Positions 23,088-34,097 of a DNA stretch of 64,000 nt are shown piece after piece. The stretch spans positions 124,001 through 188,000 of the forward strand of contig JAYWVB010000006.1 in NCBI GenBank assembly GCA_039881045.1, written 5' to 3'. The DNA is from Chaetomium olivaceum. Taxonomy: Eukaryota > Ascomycota > Sordariomycetes > Sordariales > Chaetomiaceae. Position numbers and translations under genes: made by a program. How positions within the stretch are numbered: the first letter of the stretch is position 1; each line of letters starts with the position of its first letter. Under the pieces are notes generated by a model. It searched no databases and was not told the origin of the DNA. It worked only from the letters and a program-made list of their open reading frames with translations.

Positions 23088-23474
23088 AAGCACCCTACAT
23101 ACTCCCCTGTGAAAGATGCCCGCTGACATGTGCTTAATCTGGGCCAGCGCGTTGGTGGTTTCCCTGCTTCTCGAGGCAGCCAACTCGTGAAAGATTGCCT
23201 TCTGGCGGTTGGTCATCCCTGGGCTGGCTTGCTCGTCACCGACCATGTCTGGCTCAACGCGTAGCTCGTTGGTAATGGCTTTCTGTTTGCGCGAGCGCTT
23301 GCGCTTTTGGTATTTGTTGCCCCTCGATGAGGCTCTTTCCTCCTTTTAATCATCACTAGCCGATCTGGATTCAGAATCCGATGGGAAGGACGACGACGCG
23401 GAATCGTCAACGCACCTCGAAGAGTACTTTCGCTTCATTCCGTGCCTTTTCTTTGATGACGAATTACGGGACAT
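23055..23474 (-). pseudogene. unknown basic/Ser-rich protein start, interrupted
   Basis: From the ATG at 23474 the frame reads MSRNSSSKKRHGMKRKY, then a Ser/Asp-rich stretch, a TAA at 23348-23346, and continues in the same frame with KYQKRKRSRKQKAI, MTNRQKAIFHELAASRSRE and a helical segment up to 23055, where it enters the right-end repeats of the transposon. Composition and continuity across the single stop say this was coding. It is either a third gene of the element or a host gene cut by the insertion. No continuation was found at the left flank (14.2-15.2 kb). The family is unknown. Confidence 0.5.
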
Positions 23475-24404
23475 CGGACCATCAAACAGTATGACGAGAA
23501 GGGTCTTGAACTTCTCCTACAATCAGCCTGATTTATATCCCAAGGTCTGAAAAGTAAACGGTCAATAAAGAAGGCCCAATGCACTCAAAAAGATGATTAT
23601 CGAGGGGGGTTCGACGGCCGCATTTTTCCATGTGATTCCATTCCAGCTGCTGCTAGTCCCAACATCCAAGTCTCCGGTCTGACTGTCCCAAAGAAGGAGA
23701 ATTAGAACCATGTAAGGTTCTGTGACGAGAGCCACTTTGGGCGGGGACAACAGGGTACCTAGTAAACTATGAATCCTTCAGAGGCCGTGGCAGCCCGAAT
23801 TAATGTTGCTTACGGAACCTCCGGTTAGCTACAGGTCAAGTTTCAGAAGTCGGCGCGAAGTTGAAATAGATCAGCACTTGGGTCGTGATATGGCCCAAGG
23901 CGATTAGGTATTGTCCAAGTTTGTCGCATTACTAGAAACCCCATTATGAGCTGGCTGTGAACAGGATTCCAGCTTGAGCTCAGACGGAATTGAGGGAAGG
24001 AAGGTGGTGGTCAAGGCACAACACATAGCCAGCATAAGAGTAAGAGATCAAATCGGAGCGGCTGGCGCATGGTTCCGATTCCACTGATGTGATTAAGGTT
24101 GAGCCGGACTCGACCGGAGCAAGTGTTAGGACGCTCACAACCTCGAAGGCTGAAATCCGATGCATGATAAAATCAGGCAGTTGAATCGGCGTTTCTTCTC
24201 CCTCGAGTGTTTTCGACTCCGAGCCGCGATTTGTTTTCCCATGGCATAACTTCTGCCACTGACCTGACACGCACTATTTACCATCCCAAGCACCTCGCGC
24301 ACAGCCCGCGCGGCCATCGCCAGGCTGGTAGCCTAAAAACACTCGGGATCAACTCCAAAGAGTACACGGGTATGCTAAGCGATTTCTTCGCGACAGGCAA
24401 CACC
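23475..24404. other. intergenic, no gene seen
   Basis: There are only short frames without protein-like pattern. The region includes the divergent promoters of the reading frames at 23474 (minus) and 24405 (plus). Confidence 0.5.
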
Positions 24405-25193
24405 ATGGGTGCCAGGTTCAGCAAAGTCAGCTGCACCTGCACAATCAACTGCCACCAACCTAGTGTCGTACACGATCACCACAATGGAGTGGGCCCCTGC
24501 CAACGATGCAACCACCTGCGCCGCCTGCGTGCTGGAGCCCAGTCTCGCGCCTCTGCTGCCAGCACCAGCACCGAGTACCTGGCACGTCCGCGTTATGACG
24601 CCTGTCCAACCCCCGACCCTGATCGAGCTCGCCGTGAGTTCCCGCCTGCCAACCGTGCGCGCCGTTATCCTCAGCCCACGCTTCCCAATCAGGGCCTCCT
24701 CCCAGAAACAAAACACATACCTAACTGACAATCCACCCCAGACCTCCTCCCCCACCCCACTCTCCGCCGCCAGCGCGTACCAATCCAGCGACGCGCCCGC
24801 AACCACCACCGCGCCGTCTCTTACCCCGACAGCCTCCCCTCGTTCATCAGCACCACTCCTGGCCCCAGCTCCAGCTCAAACCCAAGCCTACGCCCGAACC
24901 GAAGCCTAAGCAACCGTACCCCCTCCACCCTCTCCAACTTCTCCATGCCCAGCAACCTGATGCGACGCAACACGATCGCAAGCTTCGCGCTTGGACGAAG
25001 CGAGGCGGCGAGCCGGAGCACGCTTGACCATGCCAATGTCAATGTCAATGGTGATGGTGGGGTAAACAGCGCCGCCGGTGCCGCTGCCGAGGCCGGTAAC
25101 GCGCGCACGCCGTCGGATATCTCGCAGTCTAGCACAGCTGTGTGCTGCGGTTCGGAGGACGGGGCGTCGTTGACGGGACGAGTGATTTTATAG
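24405..25193 (+). CDS. unknown 226-residue basic protein, possible N-myristoylation
   Basis: Two exons, 24405-24633 and 24742-25193, are joined through a textbook intron (GTGAGT, CTAAC, CCCCAG) and give 227 codons including the stop. The N-terminus MGARFSKVSCTC has Gly2 and Ser6 as required for N-myristoylation, with Cys10 and Cys12 next to it as possible palmitoylation sites. The middle is rich in Arg, His and Pro (RQRVPIQRRARNHHRAV), followed by a Ser/Asn/Pro-rich region and a phosphosite-like LSNFSMPSNLMRRNTIASF segment. I do not recognise the family. Lipid anchoring to a membrane is inferred from the N-terminus only. Another phase of the second exon is also open, but the phase-consistent join selects this one. 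Confidence 0.6.
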
Positions 25194-26253
25194 CGGGCTG
25201 GAGGAGGAAGGGGAGGAAGAGCTGAATACGCGGGGTCGGCCTAAGACGGCCTGCGTGGTGTCTCTTTGTTTGCGGTTTGGTCGAGGCCGGTATCATCATC
25301 GGTACCATCACTTGCATCAATCTCTGGCATTGTGTAAGAATAGGAATATGAATGTAACATATCACACGGAATAATCTGTCATGACTTTAGTTTACTTCGC
25401 GTTGTGACCCAGTTGGGGGCTCAACGGAACACAGCCCTGATGACTGGACATTGTAAGGTCCATTATGGCTCCCCAACTACAGGATGTGTTCATATCATCA
25501 CCCATCTCCTTTTTGTCTACGATGTAAAAAGTACTCTGTCTTACCGCTGCGCCTCCCTCACCCTCAATCTCCGCCGTACCACAACCATGCTCCGCCCACC
25601 TCCTGTGGGAAAGTGGACGGTGTGGATAATTCTTGCCAATACCACCCGCTTTTGCACAAACTATAAAGCTTAATGCCCAATTGACGCTTGATCGTTTACC
25701 TTCGGGTTCGTTCTTTTTGTCCTCCGGAGCACTGATAAATGAGCACTTCTAATTGCTGCCACAAGTATGACGGAACGATAGTTACACCAACCACGGGCTA
25801 GCTCCCGCGGCATGAATTTGAGCATGCGATGCGTAGACGGCTTGATATTACGCTCCAAGGAGCAACAGCCACAATTTGTGCCAGTACACCCCAATCATTT
25901 GGCGGCTCCCAATCCGGGGCCCCACGAAATTCATTTATTGCTTGGCCAACTTTATTCTTTCTCTCCGGTTATATGCCGCCAAAGTCTCCGCTTTCATTGG
26001 ACGATGAACAACACGGACCGTGTTGTAAACTACGTGCCACCCCTGAGCTCGGCATTTGATGTGCTCAAGTGTTGAGGCAACCAAGATGACGGCCATGGGT
26101 GGACTTTTAATAGCTTGGAAAGCTCTTGGTCGTTGTGGGAGTTGATTCCGCATAATCTTCCTGCATCAACTTTCGTGAAAGGTCCATCTCCATCAGTCCC
26201 GGCCCACACACTGCTACTTGCCTTGCGTGTTAAGCGTCACCTTCACCAGCACG
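25194..26253. other. intergenic, no gene seen
   Basis: No supported coding region. It contains the promoter of the AA9 gene; no clear TATA box was found. Confidence 0.5.
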
Positions 26254-27230
26254 ATGAAGTTAACCACCCTTGTCACCGCCCTCACCTTGGGCGCCGCCGA
26301 CGTCTCGGGCACTACATCTCCAGCAGCTCGGCGTCGGCTCCACGAAGTTCGGCGTGTACGAGCACATCCGCAAGAACTCCAACTACAATTCGCCCGTGAC
26401 CAGCCTGTCGTCCAACGACCTCCGTTGCAACGTGGGCGGCAACTCGGGCGCCAGCACCTCGGTCCTCGATGTCAAGGCTGGCGACTCGTTTACCTTTATC
26501 AGCGATACGGCCGTGTACCACCAGGGGCCTATTTCTCTGGTCCGTATTAACTCTGGAGCTGCTTTTGTGGGAAGGACATTCTGACTGACTCCTGACCAGT
26601 ACATGTCCAAAGCCCCTGGCTCGGTCAAAGATTATGACGGGTCAGGTGACTGGTTCAAAATCTATGACTGGGGCCCGACCTTCAACGGCGGGCAGTCATC
26701 GTGGCCGATGAGGAGTTTGTGACCCCCCATTCCATCACACCATCCCACCACCCACCCTTTCATCCGCTTTCACCTGCCGACCGCCTTCCCGAGCACACCT
26801 ACCATCACGAAGAGAGAGCCACCAGACTAACGGCGAGACACACACGCACAGACTCGTACCAGTACACCATCCCCAAGTGCATCAAGGACGGCGAGTATCT
26901 GCTGCGGATCCAGTCGCTGGCCATCCACAACCCGGGCAGCACGCCCCAGTTCTACATCAGCTGCGCCCAGGTCAAGGTGACGGGCGGCGGCAGCGCGACC
27001 CCGAGCCCGACGGTCAAGATCCCAGGAGCGTTCAAGGCGACTGATCCGGGATACACAGCCAACGTGAGTGTCGATGCTTTTCTCTAGAAGTCTCTCTCGC
27101 GGGAATCCGATGATGGCTCGCGAGATGTGGTGTCCGTGGCGATAGTAGTAGTCGGCTAACCGAGGTTTGGGCAGATTTATAACAACTTCAACTCGTACAC
27201 TGTCCCGGCCCGTCCGTGTTCCAGTGTTAA
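26254..27230 (+). pseudogene. AA9 lytic polysaccharide monooxygenase, frame-disrupted
   Basis: AA9 enzymes are secreted copper enzymes that oxidatively cleave cellulose, using the N-terminal His of the mature protein, a second His and a Tyr. Here a signal peptide ([19 protein letters not shown]) should be followed by [19 protein letters not shown]. The DNA reads GGCACTACATCTCCAG, lacking one C at 26310 and one T at 26319, so the catalytic His1 codon itself is out of frame. Downstream the family is clear: [15 protein letters not shown], second His in [10 protein letters not shown], then [36 protein letters not shown], and Tyr in [11 protein letters not shown]. Exons are about 26254-26539, 26600-26715, 26852-27063 and 27175-27230. 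The intron-2 donor has no GT at the expected place. Near the end one G is missing, spoiling VPGPSVFQC. No CBM is present. Confidence 0.8.
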
Positions 27231-29993
27231 CTTGCTCGCTGAGAAGCGTGTGCGCGTGGCGAGTGTCGGTTGGGTCGGCTCGCTCGGGTCGGCCGGATGA
27301 GGATCGTGGTGGGCAAGGTGGCATGCATCATGTGGAGTTGAGAGAATTGGAGCCCTTTCAAATGTATCGTGTGGTTCCCTCTTTTCAGGGCAGCAGCTCG
27401 TGTTCTGGATGCAGAATGCAGTCATCTTTTTGGAATCCTGTCGGGACCGCGGCCCTGCTTCCCGTGGGGGTTTTTCAATGCGAAACGGGCCCTGGCCTGC
27501 CCAGAAGTGATCGGCAATACCAGATCTGAAGCGCCGGTCACTGCCGTATTCGGCCCGGAGTGCGCGGGGTCCTGCCGGATCGCCAAGCCCAGAGATCCGG
27601 TTGCGCGCCGGAAGGGGGGTTCATGCAAGGCAATGGCGGGCCATGCGATTTCGAAGGTTCGTGCTTCCGAGCAGAAGGATCCTCAGCCTGGCCGTTCGCA
27701 ACCCGGGTACTGGTTGTCGAGGCTGATGGAATCGCGGGTCCCACAGAACGTTCGGTGGCATCGGGAGCGGGAACGGCGGGGACGTAAAACAAGGTCGAGG
27801 GAAACGGAGAGAGAAGAGTAAGGTCGGTGTACTAAACGTCCAAAACAGGAAAGAGTGAGTTTAAGAAACTGAGTCAAGTGGGAAGAGACATCCTTAGACC
27901 AATCTTGTTGATAAGAGGCATGCCATGCCGGTGGTTAATCTTCCCTTGAGTCCACACCTCTGGAGATGGTAAGTTTTGTGACTCGGGCTACCCTGACTCG
28001 AGCCAGCTTTTCAGCCACCGAACCCGATACAAATACTCAGTTTTGCAACTGCCATTGATACATGATGAAGCGTGGAGCTGCAAGGCAAATGACTTTGAAC
28101 CCCACAAGTTATAACAAATGCATTGGACACTGAAGCCTGTTGCGGGACGGATTCCTGAGAATCGTCCATGATCCATCTTGCCATCGTATCGTCCATGTGG
28201 CTCTGCTGGGATATTGGCGCATTGATTTCGACGGGACGCTTGAAGAAATAGTCATTTTGAGCCGGAGAGCGTACCCTGGGCAGTTCATTAACATGCTAAG
28301 ATTATTTAGAAGATTTCGAGTTACGTAGGTAGTCTTGATTTTTTGAAACTTCCGCTCCCGGAAGGAAGGAGCAACGCTCTCACCGACCGCCCCGTTATCT
28401 CTAAGCCAAGTTCCATTTTTCTTCCGATAACTTTCATGCTCTTTTACTTTTTCTTTTTTTTTTGGTTCTTTTCGCCAATTTGCTCGCACTGATCAATTCG
28501 GATTCTCATACCCCTCAAGTCGCGAACAAGGTCAGGGAAGTGGGCAAGGTTTATTCCAGCGCATCATTACAAAACACCAGAGCCGGCTTCGAATGAAAGG
28601 AAATGAACATTCAGGGAGCCAGATAGCCTGATTAACCGTCCTCGTCCATTTTCGCCATTTTATTCCCATTCTTTCCATCCAGGGCCATCTTCCTCCCGCT
28701 CCCGTTCAGCACGCCCTGAGGATTCTGATCCCTTCTCTGCATCACGCCGTTTTCTTCGAGGGAAAAGCGGGTTTTAATTCTAACCGAGGGCCCTTTCTCA
28801 TTGAAAATCCTCCTATGTGATGTCGTGAGCAACTCACAACAGCGGTTCAAGCATCTACCGAGCCAAAGAAAACGGCACACGTGACGACTGGGCCGTCGGA
28901 CCGCTGCTTACTATACGCAAGTTGATTGGGTATAGGCTGATTTGCCCAACAGAATCGGCCTTGAGGCGAGCGCGAAGTTCCAAGATAGATGAAGACGGAG
29001 GGGCCCAGTCAGCAAAACGGCATTGAGCATGACCGGGGATTTTATCCAAAGTGGGGGAAGATTACCGCTTCCAGCGCACGACAACAGGACCTCGAAAACC
29101 AAACCAGTGGCGAGTCAAGGGCTTCGCATTGCCAACTCCCAACGTTAGTTGCAGGTGGGCAAACTGCACCTGGGTTTCTCTTCGCGCTCGCTCCGAATAG
29201 CTGAATAAGCCAGGCTACCAATGGTTGTCGCGTTCGATATCGAAGCCCAACCGAGACTCGCATTCTCCATTAGAGCCCCTTCAAACCGTTGAAGCCTCAA
29301 CCGAAGGTTACATCCGGCCCGCTGCGGACCCTCCGCCCAAGGACCCCCGAGCCAGCAGCTCTGCAGCTGTGTTTCCCCGCGAATCACCATGCGCTGGTTT
29401 CCTCGTGGCGCTGGCGAATCGAGATGTCGCTGATTCGCCTTCGGAGGGACCCCCGCGAGAAAGTTCAAGGTTGCCAGGCATGCGCCATGGGGTGCATCTC
29501 GACATCGGCGCTTGCTTCCGCGTGTTACCCTGCTTCCATGGCTCTGTCGTGCCGCCCCTGTCAATCAGCTTGGCCAGCCCCCTGGAGAAAAGTTGGGGAA
29601 GGCCCACCACGCGCCTGCTTTCTCCAATTTACACGCTCCCTTTAATATGAATCTTGCGCGGCTAGCACGCCGATCCCATATGCTTCTGGTTGGAGGCTAT
29701 ACTCTGGACCTGCAGCCCAATCTATCTGGCCCCATCTCCGCTTGTCATTCTTCCGCAGGATCCATCCTCTCGGTGACCCTACGTTTCGTTTCCCGGAGAG
29801 CCGTTCCGTCAACACCTTCGAAGATGCCGGAGTGGAGGTCAGGGGTTTGTCATGCTCCGCTCGGGGCAGACCGAGATAAGATATTTAGTCTTCGCGCCTG
29901 CCCTGACACCAGGCATCATGAAGGTGGTGCTTGTCTTTCTTGGCTCAGCCTGACCTACAGGACCAGTCTCTGAGCTTTGGCTGCACTGCAACC
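27231..29993. other. intergenic, 2.8 kb between AA9 and CDH
   Basis: I see no gene; the frames of up to 153 codons lack family patterns. The last few hundred bases are the CDH promoter; GATAAGATATTTAG at about 29874 could act as an AT-rich core element. Confidence 0.5.
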
Positions 29994-32720
29994 ATGAAGT
30001 TCTCAAGCCGCATTGGGGCGACCGCCCTGGCGGCGTCGCTGTGTAAGTCTACAATCGTTTCTAGGCGCAGAAAAAGCCTGAAGTAAACAATGGGTTGCTA
30101 ACTTACTTCAAAGCACTGCAACAAGGTGCTGCACAAATGACCGCCGGAACCTACACCGATGAGGCGACCGGTATCAAGCTTAACACCTGGGAGGCCACTT
30201 CCGGATCTGCCTTCACCTTCGGTTTGGCTCTACCGGCGGACGCCTTGACCACGGATGCCACCGAGTACATCGGTCTCCTGGTAAGTTGAGATAGTAGTTA
30301 TATGTCAGCATGAACGTTTTACTCACCCTTTGTGCAGCGTTGCGCGGTTGCCGATCCCGCCGCCCCCGGATACTGCGCCATCTCCCACGGCCAGTCCGGC
30401 CAGATGTCGCAGGCGCTGCTGCTCGTTGCCTACGCCAGCGAGGGCACCGTCTACACCTCCTTTCGCTACGCCACCGGCTACACGCTCCCGCCGCTCTACA
30501 CGGGCGACGCCAAGCTGACCCAGATCTCGTCGTCCGTTAGCGACACCGGTTTTGAGGTGCTCTTCCGCTGCGAGAACTGCTTTGCCTGGAACCAGGACGG
30601 CGCCACGGGCAACGTCTCCACCAGCGCTGGAAACCTCGTCCTCGGCCGTGCTGCCGCTAAGACCGGACTCGAGGGCCCCACCTGCCCCGACACTGCCACT
30701 TTCGGCTTCCACGACGACGGCTTCGGACAGTGGGGTGCCGTGCTCGAGGGTGCTCCTTCGGAGTCGTACGAGGAGTGGGCCGCTCTGGCCACCACCACCC
30801 CGGAGACCACTTGCGATGGGTGAGTTCGGCGCCTAATGAGAAAGTGGCACTTGGCGGGGATGCTAACTGTGCTCGCAGCTCCGGCGGCCCTGTTGCCGAA
30901 TGCAAGGCGGCACCTGAGACCACTTACGATTACATCGTCGTTGGTGGTGGTGCCGGTGGTATCCCCACTGCCGACAAGCTCAGCGAGGCCGGCCACAAGG
31001 TCCTGCTTATCGAGAAGGGACCCCCGTCAACCGGCCGCTGGCAGGGAACCATGAAGCCCGATTGGCTCGAGGGTACCGACCTCACCCGCTTCGATGTTCC
31101 TGGTCTGTGCAACCAGATCTGGGTCGACTCTGCCGGCATTGCCTGCACTGATACCGATCAGATGGCCGGTTGCGTCCTCGGTGGCGGCACCGCCGTCAAC
31201 GCTGGTCTGTGGTGGAAGGTGAGATTCTCCTGAACCCAGCCAAGCCCGTGATTCAAGACTAACTCCATCACTAGCCCAACCAGCTGGATTGGGACGAGAA
31301 CTTCCCCAACGGCTGGCACTCTAGCGACGTTTCCGCCGCGACGGAGCGCGTCTTCAGCCGCATTCCGGGTACCTGGCACCCTTCGGCCGACGGCGAGCTG
31401 TACCGTCAGGAAGGCTTTGAGGTCCTCTCCGGCGGCCTTGCCGAATCTGGCTGGACCTCTGTCATTGCCAACGACGAGCCCAACGCCAAGAACCACACCT
31501 TTGCCCACAGCCACTTCATGTTTGCCGGTGGCGAGAGAGACGGTCCGCTGGCTACTTACCTCGTTTCGGCTGACGCCCGTGACAACTTCGACTTGTGGAC
31601 CAACACTGCCGTCCGCCGTGCCGTTCGCACTGGTAGCAAGGTTACCGGCGTTGAGCTCGAGTGCTTGACCGATGGCGGCTACAGCGGCACCATCAAGCTC
31701 AACGAGGGCGGTGGTGTCATTTTCTCCGCTGGTGCTTTCGGCTCTGCCAAGCTCCTTCTCCGTAGCGGTATTGGCCCCGAGGATCAGCTTGAGGTCGTTG
31801 CCAGCTCCAAGGACGGCGAGACCTTCGCTGCCAAGGAGGACTGGATTAACCTCCCGGTCGGCCACAACCTGATTGATCACCTCAACACCGACCTTATTCT
31901 CACCCACCCTGACGTCGTCTTCTACGACTTCTACGAGGCTTGGGACACCCCCAATACCGATGACGAGGCTGCGTACCTTGACAAGCGCTCCGGCATCCTT
32001 GCCCAGGCTGCTCCCAACATCGGCCCCATGGTAGGTCATCTCCAGCGTCAATGGATGAGTTCTGGCATTTACTAACCCTGTCAACAGATGTGGGATGAGG
32101 TCACCCCCTCCGACGGCAAGGTCCGGCAATTCCAGTGGACGGCCCGTGTTGAGGGCAGCACCGAGTTTACCAACTCCACCCGTAAGCATCTCCCCTCTCC
32201 ATCACCGCGCAGCCCCCCGCATACTAACTTCGTTCCCCTTTCCCAGACGCCATGACCCTCAGCCAGTACCTCGGCCGCGGTGTCGTCTCGCGCGGCCGCA
32301 TGACCATCACCACCGGTCTCGCCACCGTCGTCGCCGAGCACCCCTACCTGCACGACGACTCCGATCTCGAGGCCGTCATCCAGGGCATCAAGAACGTGCA
32401 GAACGCGCTCAACGTCATCCCCAACATCACCTGGGTCCTGCCGCCCCCCTCCGGCACCGTCGAGGACTATGTCAACGGTCTCGCCGTCGGCCCCTCCAAC
32501 CGCCGCGCTAACCACTGGATGGGTACCGCCAAGCTGGGCTCGTGATGGCCGCAACGGTGGTACTGCTGTTGTGGATCTTGACACCAAGGTCTACGGCACC
32601 GACAACCTGTTTGTGGTGGATGCCTCCATCTTCCCGGGTATGTCCACGGGCAACCCGTCGGCTATGATTGTTATTGTGGCCGAGCAGGCGGCGCAGCGCA
32701 TTCTGGCCTTGCGGTCGTAA
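29994..32720 (+). CDS. cellobiose dehydrogenase, class II, frameshift near 32543
   Basis: CDH oxidises cellobiose and cello-oligosaccharides at a GMC-type FAD domain and passes electrons through a b-type cytochrome domain to AA9 enzymes; it is extracellular. Seven exons join in phase: 29994-30042, 30114-30280, 30338-30819, 30879-31218, 31275-32030, 32088-32181 and 32247-32720. The cytochrome (AA8) domain has the heme Met in GQSGQMSQALL and the heme His in FGFHDDGFGQWG. The FAD domain starts with YDYIVVGGGAGGIPTADKL. The catalytic His is in RRANHWMGTAKLG and the Asn in MSTGNPSAM. Between these two, GGCTCGTGATGG gives a TGA; two bases missing (or one extra) at 32540-32546 would restore the frame to DGRNGGTAVVDL. 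There is no C-terminal CBM1, as in class IIB. It could be a pseudogene or an assembly error. Confidence 0.85.
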
Positions 32721-34097
32721 GGTTTCGACCCGGCCGGGAGGGTTTGAGTTGTCTGTTCCAGGGGTCAGGGTAGCACACGGTTCCTGTGATTCCTAGATAG
32801 ACGATTAAATGTAACATTGATGAATTACCAAAGGGACTCTCTAGTATGTAACCGTGTAATGTTTGTCGTGGTATGTCCGTGTAAGGTGGTTCAGCGCCCA
32901 GTGGAAGCCCGACCAGGCTGCTCTAGAAGCTGATTCCGTCCTCAACCGGAGCAACACACCACAGCTTGGGCCGGTATTTTCTCGATTGCCGAGTGTTGCC
33001 CGGTGCCAATGCCTCTCAGATTCTTTGTGAAAGCGCCATAACTGTCTCAGAACTGACCCGGTGTTTGGCTGGAAATAAGGAGGAAAGTACTTGGATCAGT
33101 GTCAGGAGGTTGTCTTGCGGTTAATTCGGGGAGTATGGCCTTGTGACGGCCACTTCTTCCTTGAGGTTCCTCGGGTTTTGAGGGTTAGAATGATATACAA
33201 CGCCAAATTTGAGGGATGAATTTAGACAAATGGATTTGGACCCATTCTGTCCCCCATTCTGTCCTCCAGTCCCTATGCTTTACTCTGCTACTTTTGACAA
33301 GGTGGGTGACAGTACTTCCCTCGGGTACCCCGAAGGCACAATGGAGGAGTACTCTGGTTTTCTTTATTGGCGGTGAGTTTCCTTCTTGGGTATCTAAGAA
33401 ATGCTCTTGTGCCATGTTTCTTTCTCGAACTGTCAGCTGGCTCAAAGTTGTAGGTACGACCCTGTAGATGTCTGCTGATTCATGTCTCCTCGAACTCGCT
33501 GCTGTCTGCTGTCAACAGCAGAGTCTCCAGCTCTTTCAGGCAGCAGAAGCATACTTAAGGTTCACAATCATAGAACGCGTGACCACAGAACGCGTGATCA
33601 ATGGCCGTGCGCCCTCCCATGAGTATTGCCAGCCATCACGCGAAGTCACTGTTCCTGTTACTCGTCCCATGTTCATGACAACGCGCCTGAGGCAGTGTTG
33701 TTAGGAGTGCCGCACTGCTTTCCTTCCTGTTTACCTATTTCAACACCTTCACTTCCAGTGACGGTTCCCCGACTTTTCTGCTTCTAAATCACCTTCTTCA
33801 CTTCCCCCTCCTCAAATAAGGTTTTTACGCTTGGTCTCACGCTCAACTGTCCTTGACCTAACGCTCGACCGTTCGATCCATTCACCGATTTTAAGGTTCT
33901 CTATCTTGAGGATTAAGGTTCCTATCTTGCGCTCGGGCTTCCAATCGACCGTCTATTTCTTCCAGCGACTCTCAGGATTCTGCTCCCCAATCCTTTCCAT
34001 TTCTTTCGAGTCTACCGATTTCAAGTTTTCAAACTTTTCAATCGCCAACACTGAACCTTAAGCACCGATAAACCAATCGTCACTATAATCATCCAAG
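32721..34097. other. intergenic, 1.4 kb, no gene seen
   Basis: No supported coding region. The last 350 bases are strongly C/T-rich, a usual leader for the gene at 34098. Confidence 0.5.

Larger units (their letters stand above)
15228..23090. mobile_element. large Tnp2/Plavaka-like DNA transposon, about 7.9 kb
   Basis: The element is defined by clusters of short repeats in opposite orientation at the two ends: TGAGCCGTT-type copies at the left and AACGGCTCA-type copies at the right. Such inverted subterminal repeats are typical of CACTA-type elements. Between them lie a transposase gene (15691-19924) and a second gene (20421-21957), both on the minus strand. A perfect 15-bp direct repeat, GTTGGTTGACGGCTC, is found in both end regions (15245-15259 and 22963-22977). 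TGAGCCGTTGA at 15228 and its inverse at about 23048 may be the terminal repeat, but I could not find a convincing target-site duplication, so the exact borders are approximate. Each gene has only one premature stop, so decay is recent or limited. Confidence 0.7.

Noticed and set aside
31158..32189. Long open frame of 343 codons on the minus strand
   Set aside because: It is antisense to CDH exons whose splice joins and catalytic motifs are certain; GC-rich third positions keep the opposite frame open.
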